From NCBI GenBank assembly GCA_031289835.1, contig JAITOW010000008.1:1-21103 (forward strand): 21,103 nt of DNA. The letters are read 5' to 3'. The notes beneath the pieces are model-generated. The model was given only the letters and a program-made list of their open reading frames with translations, searched no databases and had not been told where the DNA came from. Position numbers and translations under genes: made by a program. This DNA comes from Puniceicoccales bacterium (GTDB lineage: Bacteria > Verrucomicrobiota > Verrucomicrobiia > Opitutales > JAIRKQ01). Each line of letters begins with the position of its first letter. Position 1 is the first letter of the stretch. Positions 1 to 6,774 of this stretch are shown here, piece by piece.

Positions 1-1178
1 TCATCGCACGTCCACTCGAAATCACAAAGAGTGACGTTCTTTCCCCAGGAGAAAGCTCTGATCTTCCCGATGTAAGTCAAAGTAACCAAGTTCTGCCGTC
101 TTCCCAACCTCAAGTGAAAGAAAATCCTTTGCAAAAAAGGCAGGCACAAATTGGAAATGCCGAGGAGGTTCTGAGCGAAGAGCTTGGATTGATTGCGGCC
201 ATTAGAGGTAAGCTTTTCATTTCTCCATCAAATTCTAGGATGGTTGAAAAATTGACAACGACCCCACTGGAAATGTCATTTGATATGGCGAAACCAATTA
301 GCAGTGGAGCGTGTAACAAAATATATAAGTCTACGGATGGACAATTTATCTTCAAGCCGTTGCCAGTTCTCCGAGGAAATGGTGTTAGTGTTGTTGGATG
401 CCATTGTCCCCTGGCTTCTGCAACAATTCTGGCACAAAATACTGAATTTACCCATGAGGTTGCGGATGCTGTTTGCAATGAATTTACGGACAAAAGAAAT
501 CCGTTTGTGAAACCTAAATTTGGCTATGCTAGCGACGGAACCGTAGGTACAGCCTTCCCCTTCGTCGAGGGATTTCGCCAGTTCGATGCAGAACCTCCAC
601 CAAATTTAACCAAAGAACAATGGCAGGAAGCCATAGTGGATTTGCAAAAAATTGGCCTCGTATGTGCAATCACAGGGCAAAATGACATTAACTACAAAAA
701 CATTGGATTTGGGGCTGATGGAAAAATATATGTGGTGGACTACGATCTTTGCATGCCAGGAGGAACAACAGAATATATCTGTGATAATATTTCAAGAGTT
801 CTCAATCTATTTGTTGAGCTCGGTGCGCCGCCGTCAGGAGCGGCTGAAATTCTGAAAAGCGGAATAGATGTTGCAAGGAGCAAAGCAGCAGAAATATTCT
901 CCGGTGATAAGAGGATAGCTAAAAATGAAGTAAATTGGGAAATAGAGGAAACAAATATTTTGCTTTCTATCACGGAAGGCTATGATGCTATGGAAGAGGT
1001 GGAAGAGAGTACGCATGCACTGAAAAGCAAAGAAAGAGACATACTTTCGGGACTTGACATGTCCGCAAAGGAAGGTGTAGTGGGGGCGTTGGAACGGATT
1101 AGTCCCCGTGAACCAATCAAGACTTTGATAGGAAAAATAAATAACGATTCATCGTTTAGCGTAAAACAAGAGGAGTAA
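1..1178 (+). CDS. Protein-kinase-like protein, possible secreted effector (5' end outside window)
   Basis: The reading frame is open from base 3, so the gene starts to the left of the window. The GTG at 114 has no ribosome site and is probably internal. The visible N-terminus is rich in Ser, Pro and Gln and looks disordered. The core resembles a protein-kinase fold. A small-residue segment (SSGACNKIY) precedes a candidate ATP-binding Lys (codon 354-356, in FIFKP). A catalytic-loop-like NDINYKNIG has Asp at 684-686 and Asn at 699-701, exactly five residues apart. VVDYD places Asp (738-740) thirteen residues after that Asn, the spacing of the HRD-x4-N and DFG elements. The His of HRD is replaced by Asn, as can happen in HipA-like and effector kinases. 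A helical, charged C-terminus follows. The gene next in line starts two bases after the stop. The kinase-like fold is fairly well supported; activity, target and secretion are inference. Confidence 0.6.
   Translation, partial: IARPLEITKSDVLSPGESSDLPDVSQSNQVLPSSQPQVKENPLQKRQAQIGNAEEVLSEELGLIAAIRGKLFISPSNSRMVEKLTTTPLEMSFDMAKPISSGACNKIYKSTDGQFIFKPLPVLRGNGVSVVGCHCPLASATILAQNTEFTHEVADAVCNEFTDKRNPFVKPKFGYASDGTVGTAFPFVEGFRQFDAEPPPNLTKEQWQEAIVDLQKIGLVCAITGQNDINYKNIGFGADGKIYVVDYDLCMPGGTTEYICDNISRVLNLFVELGAPPSGAAEILKSGIDVARSKAAEIFSGDKRIAKNEVNWEIEETNILLSITEGYDAMEEVEESTHALKSKERDILSGLDMSAKEGVVGALERISPREPIKTLIGKINNDSSFSVKQEE
1171..1175 (+). promoter_or_regulatory. Strong Shine-Dalgarno (AGGAG) for the 251-residue gene
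   Basis: AGGAG lies five bases before the ATG at 1181 and runs straight into the TAA stop of the kinase-like gene (1176-1178). This fixes the start of the downstream gene and points to translational coupling of the two. It is one of the few clear ribosome sites in the window. Confidence 0.75.
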
Positions 1179-1180
1179 GA

Positions 1181-1936
1181 ATGAATTCTAAAGTAGAACA
1201 TGTTTCAAGTGGGGAGGCGTCTAGCCACCCTCAAGGTGATGTTGGCGCACAGTCTTCTGGTGGTTCGTCGGCAAAGTTCGTAACCCTACAAAATATAGAC
1301 GCTTTGCAGTCCTGGGGTATGGAACCGGCAAGACCTCCAATATTTTCCGAGGAAGATCTACAGCGCCGTAGAATGGAGTTTCACGAGACGTATGGCATAT
1401 CTCAGGACTCATGTCTAATGGCAGATGTTCATGAGACGAATGATAGTATGAGCTACGAGAAACCAATTTATTTTTGCAATTTTCCAGAAGAACTAATATT
1501 TCTCGAAGAAAAGGTGGAATATTCTGCCGCGAATCCCGACAAGTTGTTCACTTCAGTTGGAGAAACATATAGGCGGGTGGAGTTGGAGTGCTTTCTTAAT
1601 GGCGTAGCAATTCGCATTGAGGTTCCAGTTGGGTCGTACGATAGCGCAGATGCCATAAAAATGGGAGTGAGCAGAGCCGCCAATCACCTCGACGCATTTG
1701 TGGCCAACGAATCCTTGGAGAGACTGGCAAGTTTATCAAATGCCGAGCATCGCCTCATGGTCAGAGGCGGGTTGGGTGAAGGAAACCTTTGCTCCATCGC
1801 CATTTATCCAGAAAGGCTAATTGGTGAAAAAGGTGACATGCCACTTGAACGCGCGTTGTATGCCCTTAGGCGCGGGGATGTAAAGCACATGGATGTGTCA
1901 ATGGATAACATCCCCTTCGATGAATTGTTGAAATAA
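1181..1936 (+). CDS. Unrecognised 251-residue protein, operon partner of the kinase-like gene
   Basis: I do not recognise a family. The first roughly 35 residues are low-complexity (VSSGEASSHPQGD, then SSGGSSAK), like the N-terminus of the protein encoded just upstream. The rest is mixed alpha/beta and acidic, with a beta-rich part around residues 115-150 (VELECFLNGVAIRIEVPVG) and a C-terminal helical part ending in DNIPFDELLK. There is no signal peptide and no membrane segment. The ATG follows a strong AGGAG, and the gene begins two bases after the preceding stop, so the two are almost certainly co-transcribed and may act together. A disordered Ser/Gly-rich N-terminus followed by a folded body fits a type III secretion substrate, but nothing in the sequence proves it. 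It could also be a cytosolic partner or regulator of the kinase-like protein. Confidence 0.7.
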   Translation: MNSKVEHVSSGEASSHPQGDVGAQSSGGSSAKFVTLQNIDALQSWGMEPARPPIFSEEDLQRRRMEFHETYGISQDSCLMADVHETNDSMSYEKPIYFCNFPEELIFLEEKVEYSAANPDKLFTSVGETYRRVELECFLNGVAIRIEVPVGSYDSADAIKMGVSRAANHLDAFVANESLERLASLSNAEHRLMVRGGLGEGNLCSIAIYPERLIGEKGDMPLERALYALRRGDVKHMDVSMDNIPFDELLK

Positions 1937-1959
1937 AGAGGCACATCCTCACCTATTTC

Positions 1960-1981
1960 AATTTTCGATATTTTGAAAATT
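1960..1981 (+). terminator. Weak AT-rich hairpin after the first operon
   Basis: AATTTTC (1960-1966) and GAAAATT (1975-1981) form a perfect seven-pair stem around an eight-base loop, 24 bases after the stop codon. The stem is AT-rich and followed by only a short T run, so it would be a weak terminator at best. Its position between the kinase-like operon and the chaperone gene is the main argument for it. Confidence 0.25.
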
Positions 1982-2082
1982 TTGTCCGTGTAAGCGATCT
2001 GATGGGTTTGTAGTACTGCTATTAATTAAATTTTTTACAAAATTTCTTGCCAAGATGGATTAACCGGATATGATCCAGAGCC

Positions 2083-2508
2083 ATGGATGCAACTTCACTG
2101 CACAATGAATTAATAAACAGTTTCAGTGGCATGTTTTTATTTGATCGGTTGTCCAATGTATATCATTTTCAGATCGATAATAGGTCGTTTCAATTCGAAA
2201 TTTTAGATGATGGCAAATTTGCTGAAGACCCCGTAATATTTATCAGTTCTCTGCTATGTCCAATCAATTTTGAAGAAGAGCGCGATGCGGTTAGAAAATT
2301 GGCAAGGGCACTGGCTATGAACATGTATTTCATGGAAACAGATGGTGCAAGCATTGGATTTGAATCTGACACGTTGCATTTAGCTGTGTTTGAGAAGGTG
2401 ACTTTAAAAGATATCGAATCTGCGAAAGGTTTAGTTGAATTTTTGACAAAATTTGCCAGCAAATTCGCAGGAATTAGCGACACATTTGCGGAAGTGCTTA
2501 AAGAATAA
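2083..2508 (+). CDS. CesT/Tir-family type III secretion chaperone
   Basis: This small protein of 141 residues has the order of elements typical of class I type III secretion chaperones. An N-terminal helix (LHNELINSFSG) is followed by strands VYHFQID, SFQFEIL and PVIFISSLL. A middle helix comes next (EERDAVRKLARALAMNMYFM), then two strands (GASIGFES, TLHLAVFEK) and a long C-terminal helix (LKDIESAKGLVEFLTKFASKF). Length and element order match the family. Members work as cytosolic homodimers that bind the N-terminal region of one or a few effectors and bring them to the secretion ATPase. The lipase-like gene starts 20 bases after the stop, the usual arrangement of a chaperone with its cargo. 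No clear Shine-Dalgarno precedes the ATG at 2083. The family call comes from fold pattern, not a database search. If right, the genome must carry a type III system elsewhere. Confidence 0.72.
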   Translation: MDATSLHNELINSFSGMFLFDRLSNVYHFQIDNRSFQFEILDDGKFAEDPVIFISSLLCPINFEEERDAVRKLARALAMNMYFMETDGASIGFESDTLHLAVFEKVTLKDIESAKGLVEFLTKFASKFAGISDTFAEVLKE

Positions 2509-2528
2509 AATCTTGAAGTGGGGTTTGC

Positions 2529-3593
2529 ATGTCAGAAAGAATAAGCCAAAATACTATCCCTCCGGAAATTCACACAAACAGGGATTTTGACCCTAGAACT
2601 ACTTTTTTACCGGATGCTCAAGCTCCCGGAGGTTGTGCTGAAACATATAAAAACTATCTCTCAAAATGTAAAAATCTCTCAACCAGGATATCTAAACTAC
2701 TTACCCCCTCCTCCCCCGCAATACTTAGAAAATTAATAGCATGGGTCTGCTCCATCATATATTCAGACCCAGAAGGCGCAAATGCGCAGAGATTAGAATT
2801 GATAAACGAGAATAATCTGACGATACATTCCCCTCAAGTCCCAATTGCAAATTTTGAAAATTTTGAGCAAATGCAGTTTGATACAAACGACGTCCGAGAT
2901 GCTGTGGCTATCGCTGAGGCATCAAATGTAAAATATTTTAATCAATGTAAGTATGTTGATAGGGGTACTATTACTGCCACAAGTCGCCGTAAGTTAATTG
3001 ACAGTCCATTCGCATATGAAAACATTGCAAACGGGGATGACAGGCTCGCAATGCGGCATTTTATGGAAAAAATTCAAGAAAGCGGGATGTTTTATTTTGA
3101 AAATGGAGTAATAAAAACGGCATCTGGGTTACAAGCAACGGTGACATATAACACAGAAAAGCGAAAAATATGCATCCATTACCATGGAACGGATTTTTCA
3201 AATTCTCCCAGAAGGAGCAAAACGATGGCTGCTAATGTGAAAATAGTAACCGGTGGCGTTCATGAAATGGTCTGTGAAGCAGCTATTTTAGCGGATTGCG
3301 CAGCATGTGTGTTTGGACGAGACAGGGTTTTATTAAGTGGACATTCTCTTGGGGGCAGCATGTGTCAATTTGCATCTGCAGCCTTAAAAATACCGGGAAT
3401 TTCTATCAATCCAGCTGCTGTCAATGAAAATTTGCTGCTAGGACTGCCGAGCGAAAATTTGAAATTTGCTCGCGATAACGGTTGTCAAATATCCGTAAAA
3501 GGCGACCCTGTAAGTGACGGCAATTTGCTATTTCTACGGACGTTCAAAGGCGATAATAAAAGAAGATGCGTACAACTTTCGAAAAAAAGCTAA
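2529..3593 (+). CDS. Lipase (class 3-like alpha/beta hydrolase), probable type III effector
   Basis: The 354-residue protein has a C-terminal alpha/beta-hydrolase domain. KICIHYHGTDF resembles the oxyanion-hole strand of class 3 lipases (usual form AFRGT). LLSGHSLGGSM is the nucleophile elbow, with Ser273 as the expected nucleophile. VKGDPVSDGN supplies Asp326, 53 residues later, the position of the acid residue. The catalytic His normally found further on is not seen, because the chain ends 28 residues after Asp326 and contains no His there. The first 100 residues or so are polar and rich in Ser, Thr and Pro, with no Sec signal peptide, as expected for a type III signal and chaperone-binding region. 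The CesT-like gene directly upstream is its likely chaperone. Substrate unknown; host lipids are a guess from the family. It could be an inactive relative. Confidence 0.65.
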   Translation: MSERISQNTIPPEIHTNRDFDPRTTFLPDAQAPGGCAETYKNYLSKCKNLSTRISKLLTPSSPAILRKLIAWVCSIIYSDPEGANAQRLELINENNLTIHSPQVPIANFENFEQMQFDTNDVRDAVAIAEASNVKYFNQCKYVDRGTITATSRRKLIDSPFAYENIANGDDRLAMRHFMEKIQESGMFYFENGVIKTASGLQATVTYNTEKRKICIHYHGTDFSNSPRRSKTMAANVKIVTGGVHEMVCEAAILADCAACVFGRDRVLLSGHSLGGSMCQFASAALKIPGISINPAAVNENLLLGLPSENLKFARDNGCQISVKGDPVSDGNLLFLRTFKGDNKRRCVQLSKKS

Positions 3594-3628
3594 CTCTTCC
3601 CTATGAAGGGGAGAAAAACCCTCATTGT

Positions 3629-3661
3629 GCCTCTGCGGTAAAGGGAGCCCTGGAGGCTTTT
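3629..3661 (+). terminator. Possible weak terminator after the lipase-like gene
   Basis: GCCTC (3629-3633) can pair with GAGGC (3653-3657), followed by TTTT. The loop is long (19 bases) and the stem short, so support is slight. It lies 35 bases after the lipase stop. The rest of the gap up to the Memo-AMMECR1 gene (3662-3831) shows only very short frames and no convincing promoter. Confidence 0.25.
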
Positions 3662-3831
3662 ATGTCATCGCCATCACAACCCCAACTCACATAGCGTTCT
3701 AAGTTACTTTCAACGAGCCGTCTAGATGCCGAATATTTTTGCAAAATCTACGGAGCCTGTATGGGAGCAAATTTCCATCGAGCTTTAGTCGCGAGATTTT
3801 GCTCATTGCAATCGTAGAGGCGGTTGATAGC

Positions 3832-5196
3832 ATGGTACCCATGTTCACATTAAAAGAAGCCGATGTTGCCGGAGTTTTTTACCAAAAAGAGCCAAAGGCC
3901 CTACTCGCAGAGGTTTTGGGCTTGAAAAAATCAATCGAACGGCAGTATGAGTGCTCATCTAGGGCGGTAATAGCTCCCCATGCCGGTTATATTTATTCCG
4001 GGAAACTCGCAGCCAGCGCTCTGCAGTATTTGGGAAAAGGGACTAAAAATATCTTTATTTTTTCCCCCGCGCATCGCATTGCCTTCGACGGGATGGCCAT
4101 CTGTGACTACAGTGGGTTTAAAACGCCTCTCGGAGAGGTTCCTGTAAATAACACCGTCAATGGGGAACTTTTGAAAAATTTTGGATGTAAGTTATTTGAC
4201 GGAGCTTTTGACGGTGAACACGCCGTGGAGGTGCAACTTCCCATTTTGCAGACGCATCTCGAAGGTATAAAAATTGTTCCGATTATCGTCGGAAATACAA
4301 GGTGCGACGACGTGGCAAAAATCATAGAAAAATTTTGGGCGGATCGAAGCAATTCCTTCGTGATTTCCTCGGATTTGAGCCATTTTCATGGCTATGAAGA
4401 GGCCATCGAACTTGATTCTGCCACGCACAACGCCATTGAAAATTGCACCATCGAAAACTTTTCGCCCGAGTGTGCTTGTGGGGCCACTTCGATTCGTGGG
4501 CTCGTAAATTTTGCGGCAAAAAGTGATTTTTCCCTGATAAGAATCGGAGCCTATAATTCCGGAGAAGTTTCCGGCGATAAAAGTCGAGTTGTCGGATACG
4601 GAGCGTGGATGTTGGTCGAAAGTTCTAAAAATCAATTCATAAAAGAACACTTCGCAGGCAACATAATTTCAATCTGTCGCAAAAGCATAGAAACAGCATT
4701 GAAGAGGGTAAACAATTTTATGCCGGCCAATGTCCCAGAAGTTCTCAAGCAACTTGGGGCAAGTTTTGTAACTTTGGAAATCGATGGCAATTTGCGCGGT
4801 TGCATCGGGTCCATTCACGCTTACCAACCATTAATTGCCGATTTGATACAAAATGCTCGAAATGCCGCGTTCGGGGATACCCGCTTCCCGCCACTCACCG
4901 CCGAAGAATTCAAAAAAATTACGATAAATGTGTCCCTTCTATCCCATCCGCAAAAAATAAAATTTGAGAACGAAGGGGGGTTGCTGGATGCGATAGTCCC
5001 AAATGTCGACGGCGTGATCATCAGGGATGGAATCTTTCAAGCGGTATATTTGCCGTGTGTCTGGGAACAGTTGCCGGACAAAAAGGAATTCCTGATGTCA
5101 CTAAAATTGAAAGCCGGTTTGCCGCGCAACCATTTTTCAAAAACCTTTGAAGCATTCAAATTTTCCAGCGAATACTTTAGGGAAGCGGATTTGTAA
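3832..5196 (+). CDS. Memo-AMMECR1 fusion protein (AmmeMemoRadiSam system proteins B and A)
   Basis: Two domains are fused. Residues about 8-262 are a Memo domain, with IAPHAGYIYSG (His50), FSPAH (His81) and ECACG (Cys216) matching the two His and one Cys that bind metal in human MEMO1; EHAVEVQLP and SSDLSHFH are also family motifs. Residues about 275-445 are an AMMECR1 domain with FVTLEIDGNLRGCIGS and the typical FGDTRFPPLTAEEF. The two families often occur together with a radical SAM enzyme in the AmmeMemoRadiSam system, whose reaction is not well established. No radical SAM gene is in the window. I chose ATG 3832, which has AGAGG eleven bases upstream; ATG 3841 is equally possible. An in-frame TTG at 3739 would add 31 residues without family character. 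The protein appears cytosolic, with no signal peptide or membrane segment. Confidence 0.9.
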   Translation: MVPMFTLKEADVAGVFYQKEPKALLAEVLGLKKSIERQYECSSRAVIAPHAGYIYSGKLAASALQYLGKGTKNIFIFSPAHRIAFDGMAICDYSGFKTPLGEVPVNNTVNGELLKNFGCKLFDGAFDGEHAVEVQLPILQTHLEGIKIVPIIVGNTRCDDVAKIIEKFWADRSNSFVISSDLSHFHGYEEAIELDSATHNAIENCTIENFSPECACGATSIRGLVNFAAKSDFSLIRIGAYNSGEVSGDKSRVVGYGAWMLVESSKNQFIKEHFAGNIISICRKSIETALKRVNNFMPANVPEVLKQLGASFVTLEIDGNLRGCIGSIHAYQPLIADLIQNARNAAFGDTRFPPLTAEEFKKITINVSLLSHPQKIKFENEGGLLDAIVPNVDGVIIRDGIFQAVYLPCVWEQLPDKKEFLMSLKLKAGLPRNHFSKTFEAFKFSSEYFREADL

Positions 5197-5309
5197 CAGT
5201 AAAGAAGGTCTCGGTGAAAATTTCGTAAAAGTATCTTGAAAAATCTCCCCAAGTGCGACAATCGGAAAAAGTTGCGCATGCATGGGCTTTTCCTCCGCAT
5301 TATGGCACA

Positions 5310-6509
5310 TTAAATTTTTTTCATTTCCCTATCAATAACGGTGGCAACGCACGAATCTGACCAGACATTCAAAGCACTTTCGATCATGTCGATGATGCTA
5401 TAGAAAGGTAAAATTATTCCCATCAAAGAAATCGGAATGTCCATGGCGGACAGCAGGCTGGCGGACATGAAAAAACATCCCATCGGCACACTGGCGTTAC
5501 CAATGGCAGCTACAGTTGCAACGCAAATGCAAGTCAGTACAAAAGGAATGGAAATTGCAACTCCATTGTTTTGCATGAGGTACGTAACGGTTGTAAATAT
5601 GAATGCCGCACATCCATTCATGTTGACCGTGGTACAAAGTGGAATAACAAAATTACCGGTTGATTTATCAATTTTCAGCCTGTTTTCGGCACAATCCAGG
5701 GTAACGGGCAATGCTCCCGCCGATGATTTGCAGAAAAATGCGGTAGCCAGAGCAGGGAGCATTCCTTTGAATATTTTCATGGGATTTATTCTCTCCAAAT
5801 AAAGCCAAAGTGGCAAAACAACTAATCCTTGCACAATGTTTGACAGGACAATCACGGAAAAGTACTTACCCATTTCGCCTATGTTCATATCACCATTTGC
5901 CTGCACAACGCTAACTGTTACAAAGCCAAACAACCCTATTGGCAATACCTTGACCATGTGGTGAGTGGCTGTGAATAGCATGCTGTGAATCCCTGTGAAA
6001 AAAGAAATAATCACCTGCTTTGCCCTTTCATCTTTAATAAACTTAATGGTTGCACCAAAAACAACGCCTATGAGAAGAACACTCAACGCTTTGTGATTCG
6101 AAAAAGCTGAAAAAATACCGTCGGGAATAACATCAATCACATATTGCCAGTATCCTTTGCCTGCCCTGTGAATTTCTTGATTTCGTGGAAGAGAAATAAC
6201 ATTCCCGGGTCTAATGACGCAATATAAAACAGCACTTACACAGGCTGCAACGACCGTGGTCCCTACGGTATATAGAAGTGTTTTTTTTACTATCTTCGAG
6301 GATTTTTGATTCCTTTCAAAGGCCAAAAAAGCCATGATTACGGACAGAAATATAAGTGGCATGCTTACGCATTTGAAAATCCTTATGAACGCTTCGGCGC
6401 AAAAATTTCCAAGTCCTATCAAAAAACTTATACCGGATAGCCCACAAAGAATTCCCAATACAATGGAAGCTGTATAAAGCCAAAACCTTCTAGAAAAAAA
6501 AATTTTCAT
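5310..6509 (-). CDS. Sodium:amino acid/dicarboxylate symporter (DAACS family), perhaps Ser/Thr type
   Basis: About 399 residues with many hydrophobic helices and the hallmarks of the GltP/SstT family. These are SSAGALPVTL (the serine-rich HP1 tip), a PLCTTVNMNGCA stretch equivalent to the NMDGT region, and a final helix IIDMIESALNVWSD. In the archaeal homologue GltPh that helix reads DMGRTMVNVTGD, whose Arg binds the acidic side chain. Here Glu (codon 5379-5381) takes its place, as I recall for the serine/threonine carrier SstT, so a neutral amino acid is the likelier substrate. I chose the ATG at 6509 because AGGGA lies eight bases before it and family length is about 400. The frame stays open to an ATG at 6722, which would add 71 Lys/Arg/Phe-rich residues. 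The gene faces the Memo-AMMECR1 gene tail to tail and is divergent from the efflux operon. Confidence 0.85.
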   Translation of the reverse strand: MKIFFSRRFWLYTASIVLGILCGLSGISFLIGLGNFCAEAFIRIFKCVSMPLIFLSVIMAFLAFERNQKSSKIVKKTLLYTVGTTVVAACVSAVLYCVIRPGNVISLPRNQEIHRAGKGYWQYVIDVIPDGIFSAFSNHKALSVLLIGVVFGATIKFIKDERAKQVIISFFTGIHSMLFTATHHMVKVLPIGLFGFVTVSVVQANGDMNIGEMGKYFSVIVLSNIVQGLVVLPLWLYLERINPMKIFKGMLPALATAFFCKSSAGALPVTLDCAENRLKIDKSTGNFVIPLCTTVNMNGCAAFIFTTVTYLMQNNGVAISIPFVLTCICVATVAAIGNASVPMGCFFMSASLLSAMDIPISLMGIILPFYSIIDMIESALNVWSDSCVATVIDREMKKI

Positions 6510-6517
6510 TCCCATGT

Positions 6518-6522
6518 TCCCT
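6518..6522 (-). promoter_or_regulatory. Shine-Dalgarno (AGGGA) that decides the symporter start
   Basis: Read on the minus strand, AGGGA is followed after eight bases by the ATG at 6509. The other in-frame starts (6515, 6527, 6722) have no comparable site at a suitable distance. This favours a protein that begins MKIFFSRRFW, directly before the first membrane helix. Confidence 0.5.
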
Positions 6523-6727
6523 AGCATATGCTTTTTTTTCTTAAAACAAGAACGTTGTAGCGATTGTGCTTCTTTTTCGCCCTTGGGGGAAAAACATTTG
6601 CGATCAACGTCTTCAATGATGATATTTTGCTGATGTAAACGGCGAAATTTTTTAAAAAGACGAATAGTTTGTTTAAAAAATTTGTCAAATTTAATAGACG
6701 AACGACGATTATTTTGTTTCATTTTTC

Positions 6728-6756
6728 TTGAAAAATTTTGAGCCAGACGATATACG
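6728..6756 (+). promoter_or_regulatory. Candidate sigma-70 promoter for the efflux operon
   Basis: TTGAAA (6728-6733) and TATACG (6751-6756) are separated by 17 bases, matching five of six and four of six consensus positions. Transcription would start near 6763, leaving only about a dozen bases before the ATG at 6775 and no room for a Shine-Dalgarno, none of which is seen. The box lies in the 265-base AT-rich gap between the divergent symporter and efflux genes. The symporter promoter must also lie in that gap, but I could not pick it out. Confidence 0.4.
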
Positions 6757-6774
6757 CATTTTGTTGATCAGTCT

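Noticed and set aside
3596..3620. Hairpin CTTCCC/GGGGAG right after the lipase-like stop
   Set aside because: It is followed by an A run, not a T run, so it is not a terminator for the plus strand, and one pair is a wobble.
3739..3831. TTG-started 31-residue extension of the Memo-AMMECR1 protein
   Set aside because: Memo proteins begin close to the AGVFY motif, the extension has no family match, and ATG 3832 has a plausible ribosome site.
5303..5308. TGGCAC, the -24 half of a sigma-54 promoter
   Set aside because: The -12 element TTGC is not found at the right distance, and the site sits at the convergent ends of two genes.
5197..5309. GTGCGAC/GTTGCGC stem between the convergent Memo and symporter genes
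   Set aside because: The stem needs two wobble pairs, the loop is eleven bases, and no T run follows on either strand.
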